A stretch of 64,000 nucleotides of DNA from Galbitalea soli (lineage in GTDB: Bacteria > Actinomycetota > Actinomycetes > Actinomycetales > Microbacteriaceae): contig NZ_JAAGWZ010000001.1 of the NCBI RefSeq assembly GCF_010686725.1, positions 992,001-1,056,000 of the forward strand. Direction: 5' to 3'. The translations under genes were made by a program, and so were the position numbers. The notes under the pieces were generated by a model, which saw only the letters and a program-made list of their open reading frames with translations, did not search any database and was not told the DNA's origin. Numbering within the stretch: position 1 is the first letter of the stretch; each line of letters starts with the position of its first letter. Shown here piece after piece: positions 20,222 to 29,230 of this stretch.

Positions 20222-21000
20222 GTGCCGAACCTCCGCTGGCGCTTCGCGTAGTCGCGCACGGCCCGGAGGAAGTCGACCTCCCGCAGATCCGGGTAGTACG
20301 CCTCCACGAAGTAGAACTCGCTGTGCGCGCTCTGCCAGAGCATGAAGTCGCTGAGGCGCTGCTCGCCCGAGGTGCGGATAAGCAGGTCGGGGTCGGGCTG
20401 GCCCCCCGTGTAGAGGTGATCGGCGATGAGGTCGGGCGTGAGCAGTTCGGCCAGCTCCTCGAGCGACATCTCGCCGCCGTGACTGCGCAGGATGCTCCGC
20501 ATCGCGTCCGCGATCTCGCGGCGTCCCCCGTAGCCCACGGCCAGGTTGACGTGCAGCCCGGTGTGCGCCGCCGTGCGCGACTCCGCGTCGGCGAGCGCGG
20601 TCACGAGTCCGTGCGGCAGCCCCTCGATCCGGCCGACGTGCTGAACGCGCCAGTCGCCGTTGCGGGAGAGGTCGTCCGCCAGCTCGGTGATGATCTCGAA
20701 CAGCTCGGCGAGCTCGTCGCTCGGCCGGCCGCCCAGATTGTCGGAGGAGAGCAGGTAGAGCGTCACCACCTCGATGCCCAGCTCGTCGCACCAGACCAGG
20801 AACTCGCGGATCTTCGCCGCACCCGCTCGGTGGCCGTGGGCGGCCGATTCGAGCGCCCGCTGCTTGGCCCAGCGGCGGTTGCCGTCGACGATCATCGCGA
20901 CGTGCTTCGGGATGTCCTTGCCGACGAGCCAGCGGCGCAGACGTCTCTGGTACACGTCGTACAGCAGGCCTCGCCCGAGCGGCAGATCCCTCTGTTTCAC
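20218..21000 (-). CDS. uppS: cis-isoprenyl diphosphate synthase (UppS family)
   Basis: About 260 residues with the family signatures HVAMIVDGNRRWAKQRALE, HGHRAGAAKIREFL, the central LHVNLAVGYGGRREI and the C-terminal DLLIRTSGEQRLSDFMLWQS. Such enzymes condense isopentenyl diphosphate into cis-polyprenyl diphosphates that carry cell wall precursors. Actinobacteria often have two homologues of different chain length, so the product length is not certain. GTG 21000 is preferred to GTG 21021. It is divergent from the hemolysin III gene. Confidence 0.9.
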   Translation of the reverse strand: MKQRDLPLGRGLLYDVYQRRLRRWLVGKDIPKHVAMIVDGNRRWAKQRALESAAHGHRAGAAKIREFLVWCDELGIEVVTLYLLSSDNLGGRPSDELAELFEIITELADDLSRNGDWRVQHVGRIEGLPHGLVTALADAESRTAAHTGLHVNLAVGYGGRREIADAMRSILRSHGGEMSLEELAELLTPDLIADHLYTGGQPDPDLLIRTSGEQRLSDFMLWQSAHSEFYFVEAYYPDLREVDFLRAVRDYAKRQRRFGT

Positions 21001-21065
21001 ACTGGCTACGCTAGTCCACACCGCACGCCCAGCCCGTCGATTCGGCGCCGGTGTAGGGTTCGAGG

Positions 21066-21713
21066 GTGACGGACACCGCGCTCAAACCGACCTGGCGCGG
21101 CTGGATCCACGCGGGCACCTTCCCGCTCGCGATCGTGCTGGGGATCATCCTGATCGCGGTCGCCGACGGAGCCGCCGCGAAGGCCAGCTCGGCGGTCTTC
21201 GTGCTCTGCTCCCTCCTGCTGTTCGGCAATTCGGCGCTCTATCACCGCTTCAATTGGAAGCCGACCACGAAGCGGCTGCTCAAGCGCATCGATCACGCGA
21301 ACATCTTCCTGCTGATCGCGGGTTCGTACACACCGATCACCGTGCTCGGCCTGCCGGCGCCCAAGGCGGCGCTCCTCATGGCGCTCATCTGGGGCGGTGC
21401 CGGGCTGGGCATCCTGTTCCGCGTGTTCTGGATCGGGGCGCCGCGCTGGCTGTACGTGCCGCTCTACATCGCGCTCGGCTGGGGCGCGCTCGCCTACATC
21501 GTGGACTTCTTCCACGCGAACGCCGCGATGATGACGCTGATCCTCGTCGGCGGCCTCTTCTACACGGCCGGCGCGATCGTCTACGGGCTGAAGCGGCCCA
21601 ATCCGCTGCCGGGCACCTTCGGCTTCCACGAGATCTTCCACTCGTTCACCCTGCTGGCGTTCCTGTGCCACTGGACGGGAATCCTGCTGATCGCACTGCA
21701 CCCCGCGGTCTGA
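21066..21713 (+). CDS. hemolysin III family (PAQR/YqfA-like) membrane protein
   Basis: A 215-residue protein with seven predicted membrane segments and the conserved metal-site histidines: His in LFGNSALYHRF, and the C-terminal pair in GFHEIFHSFTLLAF; KRIDHANIFLLIAGSYTPI is the family's second signature. The bacterial branch of the PAQR/hemolysin III superfamily affects membrane homeostasis; hydrolase activity is proposed but not shown here. GTG start at 21066. Confidence 0.88.
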   Translation: MTDTALKPTWRGWIHAGTFPLAIVLGIILIAVADGAAAKASSAVFVLCSLLLFGNSALYHRFNWKPTTKRLLKRIDHANIFLLIAGSYTPITVLGLPAPKAALLMALIWGGAGLGILFRVFWIGAPRWLYVPLYIALGWGALAYIVDFFHANAAMMTLILVGGLFYTAGAIVYGLKRPNPLPGTFGFHEIFHSFTLLAFLCHWTGILLIALHPAV

Positions 21714-21738
21714 TCGGGCGCGCGCGGGCCGTGAGCGG

Positions 21739-22005
21739 TCAGTCGGCCGCGGGGCCCTTCGGCGCGGCACCCGTGCGGGGCTCCCCCGCGGCCTCCGCCG
21801 CCTCCGCCTCGAGTTTCTGGCGGATCTCCTCGCGATAGCGCGAGCGGCGGATGCGCCGGGTCATGTCGAGCAGCAGCAGCACGGTGGCCGCGGCGACGAG
21901 GAAGGTGATGATGAACCCCACCACGCCGGGCGTGATGAGGTTGGGGTCGCCCGTGTAGTCGGGGAACGGCGTCGGGGTGGAGACGGCGGTCGGAAGCAGG
22001 CTCAC
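21739..22005 (-). CDS. small single-span membrane protein coupled to mca
   Basis: An 88-residue protein with an extracytoplasmic N-terminus (TPTPFPDYTGDPNLITPG), one membrane helix (VVGFIITFLVAAATVLLLL) and a basic, then Ala/Glu-rich cytoplasmic tail. GTG 22003-22005 overlaps the mca stop as GTGA, so it is translated with mca. I recognise no named family; small proteins of this type in this position appear conserved in relatives, but that is from memory. Confidence 0.7.
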   Translation of the reverse strand: MSLLPTAVSTPTPFPDYTGDPNLITPGVVGFIITFLVAAATVLLLLDMTRRIRRSRYREEIRQKLEAEAAEAAGEPRTGAAPKGPAAD

Positions 22006-22871
22006 TCGGGCTCCTCATCGTCGATGCCCGCGAACAGATCGGACTCGGGCAGCTGGGTCTCGACGTACGAGTGGACGAGCTGGAAGTCCTCGTAGGGCCA
22101 CGCCTCCCGCTGCAGGTCGTTCGGCCAGAAGAAGAAGAAACTGTCGGCGGGCACCTGGCTCGCGTGCGCCCGCAGCGCCGCGTCGCGCACCTCGAAGAAG
22201 TCACCGACCGGCACGTGAGTCGTGGCCAGATCGGGCCGGTCGAGCCACCGCTTCATGTCCTCCAGCTGAGCGAGAAGGGGGCTCTCGGGCTCCCGCTCCA
22301 CGAGCCGTTCGTACGTCGCGTTCATGCGCGGGCCGTTGAACACGCGGTCGTAATAGAGCTTGTGGATGCGCCACGCCGGTCCGGCATCCGGATAGCGCGT
22401 CGGGTCGGCGGCCGCCTCGCGGGCGTACACCGAGATCTCGTGGGTGCGGATGTGGTCGGGGTGCGGGTACCCGCCCTGCTCGTCGTAGGTCGTCATCACC
22501 TGGGGGCGGAATCGGCGGATGATCCGCACGAGCGGCTCGGCAGAGATCTCGAGCGGGATGCTCGCGAACGAGTTCACCGGCAGCGGCTCGCCCTCCCCCG
22601 GCATCCCCGAGTCCTCGTAGCCCAGCCAGACGTGGTCGATGTCGAGGAGCTCGCGGGCCCGGCCCATCTCGATCCGGCGCAAGCCGGGCAGGTCGCGTTC
22701 GGCGCGCACGCGCTCCTCGAGCTGATCGTTGAGGATGTCACCGCGCTGGCCGCCGGTGCAGCTGACGACGAGGACCTCGGCGCCCCGCGATCGATAGTAG
22801 GCGGAGGTCGCGGCTCCCTTGCTCGACTCATCGTCGGGGTGGGCGTGGACCGCCAGCAGGCGCAGTGTCAC
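22002..22871 (-). CDS. mca: mycothiol S-conjugate amidase
   Basis: A 289-residue LmbE/PIG-L deacetylase-family protein. The zinc site shows as HAHPDDESSKGAAT (His, Asp, Asp) and the later GGYPHPDHIRTHEISV. The SSKG form and the long C-terminal region with FFFFWPNDLQREAWPYEDF point to Mca rather than MshB. Mca cleaves mycothiol adducts to release mercapturic acids for export, so the organism makes mycothiol. GTG 22871 follows AGGAG by 5 bases. It is divergent from the DUF4307 gene. Confidence 0.92.
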   Translation of the reverse strand: MTLRLLAVHAHPDDESSKGAATSAYYRSRGAEVLVVSCTGGQRGDILNDQLEERVRAERDLPGLRRIEMGRARELLDIDHVWLGYEDSGMPGEGEPLPVNSFASIPLEISAEPLVRIIRRFRPQVMTTYDEQGGYPHPDHIRTHEISVYAREAAADPTRYPDAGPAWRIHKLYYDRVFNGPRMNATYERLVEREPESPLLAQLEDMKRWLDRPDLATTHVPVGDFFEVRDAALRAHASQVPADSFFFFWPNDLQREAWPYEDFQLVHSYVETQLPESDLFAGIDDEEPE

Positions 22872-22930
22872 CGAACTCCTAGGGAAAAGCCAATAGCCTT
22901 GGGAGTCAAGACTAACCGCAGGAGTTCCCC

Positions 22931-23329
22931 GTGTCGGCAACCGACCTCGACCAGCGCTACGGGCGCACGAAGGGCCACTCCCGGCGAACCCGCTTCTGGG
23001 CGATCGGCACCGCCGCCGTCATCGTGCTCGTCTTCGGCGCGTGGGCGGTCTGGGCCGGACTCTTCCAGCCCACCGCGTCGATCGAGTCGACGGATGTCGG
23101 CAACTCCGCGGTCAGCGCCGACCAGATCCTCGTGCGCTGGGAGCTCTCGACCGACCCGGGCAGAACGGCCCGCTGCGCCGTCCAGGCGCTCAACCAGGAC
23201 TTCGGCATCGTCGGGTGGAAGATCGTGGACGTACCGCCCGCCACGGTGCGGTCGCGCACGCTGAGCACCGTCGTACGCACCACCGAGCCGGCCGTCTCCG
23301 GCTTGATCTACCGCTGCTGGCTCCCTTAA
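22931..23329 (+). CDS. DUF4307 membrane protein
   Basis: A 132-residue protein with the N-terminal DQRYGRTKG motif, one membrane segment (FWAIGTAAVIVLVFGAWAVW) and an extracytoplasmic beta-rich domain (VRWELSTDPGRTARCAVQAL). This matches the actinobacterial DUF4307 family, commonly found divergent from mca and upstream of greA, as here. GTG 22931 follows AGGAG at 22920-22924. Function unknown. Confidence 0.85.
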   Translation: MSATDLDQRYGRTKGHSRRTRFWAIGTAAVIVLVFGAWAVWAGLFQPTASIESTDVGNSAVSADQILVRWELSTDPGRTARCAVQALNQDFGIVGWKIVDVPPATVRSRTLSTVVRTTEPAVSGLIYRCWLP

Positions 23330-23407
23330 GCTGGCGTATTCGTCCACGGATCCGCCCAGCAGGGCGGTCCTCTCTTCCGCACCGAACCCCGCTCTTCGAG
23401 GAGAACC

Positions 23408-23893
23408 ATGTCTGACACCGGTGTTACCTGGTTGACCCAGGATGCCTTCGACCGTCTCACGGCCGAGCTCGAGCAGCTGAGCGTGGAGGGCCGCACCGAG
23501 ATCGCCAAGAAGATCGAGGCGGCACGCGAGGAGGGCGACCTCAAGGAGAACGGCGGCTACCACGCCGCCAAGGAGGAGCAGGGCAAGATCGAGGCGCGCA
23601 TCCGCGTGCTCACCCAGCTGCTGCGCAACGCGACCGTCGGCGACGCTCCCGAGAGCCACGGCATCGTGGAGCCGGGAACGGTCGTCACCGCGAAGATCCA
23701 GGGCGAGGAGTCGGTGTTCCTCATCGGCAACCGCGAGATGGCGGGCGGCAGCGACATCGACGTGTACAGCGAGGCGAGCCCGCTCGGCACCGCGATCATC
23801 GGCCTGGGGATCGGCGACAGCAAGTCGTACATCGCCCCCAACGGCCGCTCGATCTCGGTGGAGATCCTCAAGGTCGAGACCTACCAGCCCTAG
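23408..23893 (+). CDS. greA: transcription elongation factor GreA
   Basis: A 161-residue GreA. The N-terminal coiled coil (TQDAFDRLTAELEQL, EGDLKENGGYHAAKEEQGK) has the acidic tip residues that stimulate RNA polymerase transcript cleavage, and the C-terminal domain has SPLGTAIIGLGIGD. ATG 23408 follows GAGGAG. Convergent with ilvA. Confidence 0.95.
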   Translation: MSDTGVTWLTQDAFDRLTAELEQLSVEGRTEIAKKIEAAREEGDLKENGGYHAAKEEQGKIEARIRVLTQLLRNATVGDAPESHGIVEPGTVVTAKIQGEESVFLIGNREMAGGSDIDVYSEASPLGTAIIGLGIGDSKSYIAPNGRSISVEILKVETYQP

Positions 23894-23918
23894 GGCCCAC
23901 CCGGCGGCGCCGTCCCGT

Positions 23919-25154
23919 TCAGAAGTCGACGCGGGGGTGGAACCCGTTCTCGCGGAGGTTGTGCAGCACGAGTTCGGCGTGCTCCGGGCCGCGGGTCTCG
24001 ATGTGCAATTCCAGCTCGACCTCGCTGATCTGCAGGCCGGAGCCGTGCCGCGTGTGCAGCACCTCGACGACATTGGCGTTCGACTCGGCGACGATCTCGG
24101 CCGTGCGAGCGAGCTGCCCGGGGCGGTCGGGGAGCGGGATGCGCAGCTTGAGGTAGCGCTCGGAGGCGGCGAGCCCGTGGCTCACGATGCGCTCCATGAT
24201 GAGCGGGTCGATGTTGCCGCCGCTGAGGATCGCGACGGTGACGCCCCGCGGCTGCACCTTGCCCGCCAGGATGGCGGCCACGCCCACGGCGCCGGCCGGC
24301 TCGACCACGAGCTTGGCGCGCTCGAGCAGCACGAGGAGGGCCTTCGCGATGTCGTCTTCGTCGACGGTGATGACCTCGTCGACCATGTCGCGGATGATCT
24401 CGAAGTTCAGCGTGCCGGGCTTCGCCACGGCGATGCCGTCGGCGATCGTCGGCGAGATCACGATCTCGGTCGGCTCGCCGTTGATGAGGGACTGCGGATA
24501 CGCCGCCGCGTTCGCGGCCTGCACCCCGATGATGTGCACCTCGCGACCCAGCACCTCGGCGCGCTGCTTGACCGCGCTCGCGACGCCGGAGATGAGGCCG
24601 CCGCCGCCGATCGGCACGATGATCGTGTCGACCTCGGGCACCTGGTCGAGGATCTCGAGGCCGAGGGTGCCCTGCCCGGCCACGACGTCCGGGTGGTCGA
24701 AGGGGTGGATGAACTCCCCGCCGGTTTCCGCGGCGAACTCGGCCGCCGCCCGCAGCGTCACATCGACCGTGTGGCCGTGCAGCATGACGTCGGCGCCGTA
24801 GTCGCGGGTCGCGGAGAGCTTGGGCAGGGCGACACCGACGGGCATGAAGATGGTCGCGCGCATGCCGAGTTCACGGGCCGCGAAGGCGACCCCCTGCGCG
24901 TGGTTGCCCGCGGAGGCGGCGACGACACCGTGCGACCGGGCCTCCGCACTCAGATGGCTGAGTCGGTTGTAGGCGCCGCGGATCTTGTAGGAGCCGGTGC
25001 GCTGCAGGTTCTCGCACTTGAGCCACACCTCGGCGCCGAGCACCTCGGAGAGGTAGCGCGAGCTCTCCATCGGAGTGGTGTCGACGACGTCGGCGACGAC
25101 GAGCCGCGCCGCCTCGAACTCCGCGAGGCTCGGGCCCGCTGCCGGATCATTCAT
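23919..25154 (-). CDS. ilvA: threonine ammonia-lyase with C-terminal ACT domain
   Basis: A 411-residue PLP enzyme deaminating threonine to 2-oxobutyrate. The PLP Lys lies in RTGSYKIRGAYNRL, the Gly-rich phosphate loop in VPIGGGGLISGVAS, and a single ACT domain occupies about residues 330-410 (RIPLPDRPGQLARTAEIV). The size and single ACT domain match the shorter class seen in Gram-positives; whether it serves isoleucine synthesis or breakdown cannot be told. ATG 25154 overlaps the upstream permease stop by 8 bases. Confidence 0.9.
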   Translation of the reverse strand: MNDPAAGPSLAEFEAARLVVADVVDTTPMESSRYLSEVLGAEVWLKCENLQRTGSYKIRGAYNRLSHLSAEARSHGVVAASAGNHAQGVAFAARELGMRATIFMPVGVALPKLSATRDYGADVMLHGHTVDVTLRAAAEFAAETGGEFIHPFDHPDVVAGQGTLGLEILDQVPEVDTIIVPIGGGGLISGVASAVKQRAEVLGREVHIIGVQAANAAAYPQSLINGEPTEIVISPTIADGIAVAKPGTLNFEIIRDMVDEVITVDEDDIAKALLVLLERAKLVVEPAGAVGVAAILAGKVQPRGVTVAILSGGNIDPLIMERIVSHGLAASERYLKLRIPLPDRPGQLARTAEIVAESNANVVEVLHTRHGSGLQISEVELELHIETRGPEHAELVLHNLRENGFHPRVDF

Positions 25155-26352
25155 CGCTGCTCACCACGTCCGCTACGAGGGCGACGTCGCGCGCCTCGGG
25201 ATGAGGCAGCGTGCGCCATCGTCCGCTCGCGATGTATTTCACCATGACATTGACCACCGCGACGATCGGCACGGCGAACAGGGCTCCGGGGATGCCCGCG
25301 AGGAAGCCTCCCGCGGCGACCGCGAACACGACCGCGAGGCCGTGCACCTTCACCGCGGATCCCATGAGGAACGGCTGCAGCCCGTGCCCCTCGAGCTCCT
25401 GCACGCCGAGCACGACGGCGAGCATGATCACGGCCGCGATCGGGCCGTCGTACAGCAGCGCGACGATGACGGCGAGCGCCCCCGTGATCACCGCGCCCAC
25501 CACCGGGATGAACGAGCCGAGGAAGACGGCGATCGCGATCGGGATGACGAGGGGGAAGCCGCCGAAGAAGAGGCCGACGACGAAGGCGCCGAGTCCGATG
25601 CCGATCGCGTCGACCGCCGCGACGAGGATCTGCGCCCGCACGAAGGCGGTGAGCGTCACCCATCCCGCGCGACCGGCGCCGTCGACGGCGGTCCGCGCTC
25701 GGTGCGGGAAGATTCGAACGATCCACCCCCAGATCGCGGCGCCGTCGATGAGGATGAAGATCGTGGCGAAGAGGGCGAGCAGGAACCCGGTGAGCACGTG
25801 CCCGAAGGTGGTGCCGATCGCGAGCGCCCCGCTCAGGATCGCGGCGCTGTCGGACTGGAGCGTCGAGCCGATCTGCGCCAGGTAACTGGAGAACTGGGCA
25901 TCCGAGATCTGCAGCGGTGAGGTCTTGAGGAAGGTGCGGAAGTTGTCGAAGGCGGTGACGGTGCGCGCCTGGAGGTCGGGGTAGCCACTGCGCACCTGGG
26001 CGATCACGATGAAGAGGAGCCCGCCCACGATGAGAAGCGTGAGCACGAGCGGAACGACGATCGCGAGCCACCGCGGCCAGTTGTGACGCTGCAGGTACTG
26101 CTTGAAGGGCACGAGAAGGGCCGAGACAAGGATCGCGACCATGAACGGCACGACGATGTCTTTCAGGGTCGCGATGAGGTACCCGAACACGACGAGAACG
26201 CCGATCACGACGAGGATGCGCCACGACCACTGGCCCGCGATCTCGACGGGAACCGGAATCGCCTCTTCGATCGCTCGCTTGCGATCCGGACCGGTCAGGG
26301 GCTTCCTGCCGACCGCCGCCTGCGGCGACACCCGGGCTTTCCAGAGCTTCAT
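25147..26352 (-). CDS. AI-2E family (UPF0118) membrane transporter
   Basis: A 401-residue protein with about eight membrane segments and the family signatures FLLALFATIFILIDG, GFPLVIPIAIAVFLGSFIPV and LYDGPIAAVIMLAVVLGVQE. Relatives include the TqsA autoinducer-2 exporter and Na+/H+ antiporters, so the substrate is open. A basic N-terminal cytoplasmic stretch of about 40 residues precedes the first helix. It lies directly before ilvA with an overlap. Confidence 0.85.
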   Translation of the reverse strand: MKLWKARVSPQAAVGRKPLTGPDRKRAIEEAIPVPVEIAGQWSWRILVVIGVLVVFGYLIATLKDIVVPFMVAILVSALLVPFKQYLQRHNWPRWLAIVVPLVLTLLIVGGLLFIVIAQVRSGYPDLQARTVTAFDNFRTFLKTSPLQISDAQFSSYLAQIGSTLQSDSAAILSGALAIGTTFGHVLTGFLLALFATIFILIDGAAIWGWIVRIFPHRARTAVDGAGRAGWVTLTAFVRAQILVAAVDAIGIGLGAFVVGLFFGGFPLVIPIAIAVFLGSFIPVVGAVITGALAVIVALLYDGPIAAVIMLAVVLGVQELEGHGLQPFLMGSAVKVHGLAVVFAVAAGGFLAGIPGALFAVPIVAVVNVMVKYIASGRWRTLPHPEARDVALVADVVSSDE

Positions 26353-26414
26353 CCGCTCAGTCTAGAACTCGGCCCGAGAGGCCGACTGATGGTATGCCCC
26401 GAGCCCCATACGTG

Positions 26415-27491
26415 CTACGGCAGCGGCGAGGCCGAGACGGCGTGCTGCCGGAGGCGCAGATGCACGGCCGCCCCGGTCTCCGGGCGATCGGCGACGTCGT
26501 GCTGGACCGACCACAGGGTGTCGTCATCGAGCCGCAGCTGCGTTCGCCGCACGCTCCCCAGGAAGCTCGTCGTGACGACGGTGGCGGGGATTCCCTCGTC
26601 GGCGAAGGCGATGTTCTCGGGGCGGATCAGGGCCATGACCGGTCCGTCCGGCTGGCTCGCGCCCAAGAGTGGCAGCTCGGTGCCGCGCACGTGCACCACG
26701 CCCTCGCGCAGTTCGCCGGGCACGCGGTTGCTGAGACCCACGAAGCCCGCCACGAAGGGTGTGATCGGGGTGGTGTAGAGCTCCTCCGGAGTGCCGATCT
26801 GCTCGATCGCGCCCGCGTTCATGACGGCGACCCGGTCGGCGACGGCGAGCGCCTCCTCCTGATCGTGTGTGACGAATAGGGTCGTGATGCCGAGCTCGGT
26901 CTGGATGCGCCGGATCTCGTCGCGCAGTTGCACGCGCACCTTCGCGTCCAGCGCCGAGAGGGGTTCGTCGAGCAGGAGCACGCGCGGGCGCGTGACGAGA
27001 GCGCGGGCGAGCGCGACCCGCTGCTGCTGGCCCCCGGAGAGCTGGTGCGCGTAACGGGCGCCGAGGTGGGCCAGGCCGACCATCTCGAGGGCCTCGGCGG
27101 CGCGACGGCGGCGGGCCCCGGCATCCACCCGGCGCATCCGCAGCCCGAACTCCACGTTCTGCAGCACGGTGAGGTGCGGGAAGAGCGAGTAGGCCTGGAA
27201 CACCATGCCGAGATCGCGGCGATTGACCGGAACGGTCGCGACGTCCTCCCCGTCGATGAGGATGCGCCCCGCGGTCACCTGCTCGAGTCCGGCGAGGGTG
27301 CGGAGCACCGTCGTCTTGCCGCACCCCGACGGGCCGAGAAGCGCGACGAACTCGCCGGGCCGGAGGGTGAGGTCGACGCCGCCGAGGGCCCGGTGCCCCG
27401 CGAAGTCCTTGACCACGCCAACTAATTGCACCGTCGCGCCCTCCCGGGCGACGTAGGTGGCGGCCGTGTCGGTCGTGATGATGGCGGTCAT
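26415..27491 (-). CDS. ABC importer ATP-binding protein, probably phosphonate uptake
   Basis: A 358-residue ATPase of the Fe3+/polyamine/2-aminoethylphosphonate (PotA/FbpC/PhnT-like) group. Walker A is GPSGCGKTTVLRTL, the signature LSGGQQQRVALARAL and Walker B RVLLLDEPLSALDAKV; a C-terminal TOBE-like domain (VMALIRPENIAF) follows. ATG 27491 overlaps the permease stop as ATGA; the longer open frame upstream is a shadow. The assignment to phosphonates rests on the neighbouring oxidase and phosphonatase-like genes. Confidence 0.85.
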   Translation of the reverse strand: MTAIITTDTAATYVAREGATVQLVGVVKDFAGHRALGGVDLTLRPGEFVALLGPSGCGKTTVLRTLAGLEQVTAGRILIDGEDVATVPVNRRDLGMVFQAYSLFPHLTVLQNVEFGLRMRRVDAGARRRRAAEALEMVGLAHLGARYAHQLSGGQQQRVALARALVTRPRVLLLDEPLSALDAKVRVQLRDEIRRIQTELGITTLFVTHDQEEALAVADRVAVMNAGAIEQIGTPEELYTTPITPFVAGFVGLSNRVPGELREGVVHVRGTELPLLGASQPDGPVMALIRPENIAFADEGIPATVVTTSFLGSVRRTQLRLDDDTLWSVQHDVADRPETGAAVHLRLRQHAVSASPLP

Positions 27492-28315
27492 GGGGTCCTC
27501 CGGGAGCGGCCGACGCTTCCGATTCGGCCGATGACGACGAGCAGGATGAAGGCGAAGACGAGGGCGACGACCGCGAAGATCACGGCGACGTAGGGGTCGG
27601 TCTGCTGGAGCAGGATCAGCGCGGTCTGGAAGGTGTTCTGGCTCAGGAACGAGGCGATCGTGAATTCGCCGAGCACGACGGCGATCGTGATGAACACCGA
27701 GGAGAGGATGCCCCGCCGCAGGTTCGGCACGATCACCCGCGTGAGCACGCTCCCCCACCCCGCGCCGAGCGAGCGGCCCGCCTCGCTCAGGATCACGACG
27801 TCGACCGAGGCGAGATTGGTGGCGATCGGCCGGTAGGCGTAGGGCAGCACGATGATCCCGATCGCGAATGCGAGGGTCCACGGCGAACTGCCGAACAATT
27901 GCGCGACCACCGAGTACACCGGCACGAATCCCACGACGAGCACGATGGAGGGGATCGTGATGGGCACGATGCAGACGAACTCGAGCACGCGCCGCAGGCT
28001 CGGGAACCGGAGCTCGACGAGGATCATCGTGGGCAGGAGCAGCAGGAGCACCATCGCGACGGTGAGGGCGCAGATCACGAGCGAGTTGCCGAGCCCCTGG
28101 AAGAGCTGATCGTAGTCGGCCTCGTTCGCGGGCTGCACGATGTCGAGATAGTGCTGGAATCCCAGTTTCTGCACACCGTGGCTGTCGGTCTGACCGATGC
28201 GCAGGCTGAACTGCACCATCGCGATGATCGGCACGACGAACACGAGACCGACGATCCCGAGGATGACCCCGCGCGCGGTCCGCGACGGCTCGGCGCCGTA
28301 CCGCGCAGCGCTCAC
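27488..28315 (-). CDS. ABC importer permease 2, probably phosphonate uptake
   Basis: A 275-residue permease with six predicted membrane segments and the EAA-type cytoplasmic loop SEAGRSLGAGWGSVLTRVIV that contacts the ATPase. It belongs to the BPD_transp_1 family (PotC/PhnV-like). GTG 28315 overlaps the stop of the first permease gene by 4 bases. Function by context as for the rest of the operon. Confidence 0.85.
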   Translation of the reverse strand: MSAARYGAEPSRTARGVILGIVGLVFVVPIIAMVQFSLRIGQTDSHGVQKLGFQHYLDIVQPANEADYDQLFQGLGNSLVICALTVAMVLLLLLPTMILVELRFPSLRRVLEFVCIVPITIPSIVLVVGFVPVYSVVAQLFGSSPWTLAFAIGIIVLPYAYRPIATNLASVDVVILSEAGRSLGAGWGSVLTRVIVPNLRRGILSSVFITIAVVLGEFTIASFLSQNTFQTALILLQQTDPYVAVIFAVVALVFAFILLVVIGRIGSVGRSRRTP

Positions 28316-29220
28316 CGCTGCCACCGGGCGGCGCGCCGCTGCAGCAGCGAATACAGGCTCATGAGTGCGACCATGACGACGACCATCCCGAGCGCCAGCA
28401 CCCCCGCGACGTTCGAGACGCCCACGACGGTCTCGCTCGTGAGCTGCTGCTTGATGCTGAGCGGAACGATGCCGCCCTGGTCGATGAGCGCCGCCGCGGT
28501 CGCATACGACGAGAAGGCGTTGGCGAAGAGGAGCACCACGCTCCCGAAGAAGGCGGGGGCGAGGATCGGCATGGCGATGCGAGTCCAGTAGCTGAGGCGG
28601 GTGCCGCCGAGGGTGGCGGTCGCCTCGCCCCAGGTCGGCTTGAGCCCCTCCATCGCGGGCATGAAGGTGAGGACCATGAGCGGCACCTGGAAGTAGGTGT
28701 AGGGGATCACGAGCCCCGGCACCGAGTAGAGGAAGGGCCCGTCGGCATTGATGTCGAGGTGGAAGGTGCTCACCAGCCAGACCGAGAGAAGCCCCTGGGC
28801 GCCGATGGTGGCGATGAAGGCGAAGGCGAGCATGACCCCGCCGAACTGCGCGAGCACGCTCGCGGCGGAGTCGACGGCGGTGCGGAGCATTCCGTCGGGC
28901 CGCGTGCCCAGCAGCGCGAAGCACACGAGTGCGCCGATGACCGCGCCCAGGACGGCGGTGACCGCCGAGACTCCGAACGAGGCGAGGAACGCCTGCTGGA
29001 TGGTCGGGTCAGCGAGGGCCGCCAGGTTGCGCAGCGTCGGTTTTCCGCTCGCGTCGAGGAAGCCGCTCGCGACCGCGACGACCGCGGGCACGCCGAGGAA
29101 CAGCACCACGTAGGCGGCGAACGGTGTGAGTCCCAGCCAGACCAGGCTGCGGCGCCGGGAGGGTGCCCCGGCGCCGCGCATGGTGGTGGCCGGCGCGGAG
29201 GTGGTCGCGGCGGTCATCAT
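28312..29220 (-). CDS. ABC importer permease 1, probably phosphonate uptake
   Basis: A 302-residue permease with six to seven membrane segments (LVWLGLTPFAAYVVLFLGVP is the first) and the EAA loop GEATATLGGTRLSYWTRIAM. It pairs with permease 2 to form the channel. ATG 29220 lies 10 bases after the binding-protein gene; a second ATG follows immediately in frame. Confidence 0.85.
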   Translation of the reverse strand: MMTAATTSAPATTMRGAGAPSRRRSLVWLGLTPFAAYVVLFLGVPAVVAVASGFLDASGKPTLRNLAALADPTIQQAFLASFGVSAVTAVLGAVIGALVCFALLGTRPDGMLRTAVDSAASVLAQFGGVMLAFAFIATIGAQGLLSVWLVSTFHLDINADGPFLYSVPGLVIPYTYFQVPLMVLTFMPAMEGLKPTWGEATATLGGTRLSYWTRIAMPILAPAFFGSVVLLFANAFSSYATAAALIDQGGIVPLSIKQQLTSETVVGVSNVAGVLALGMVVVMVALMSLYSLLQRRAARWQR

Positions 29221-29230
29221 CGAGGGGGCG

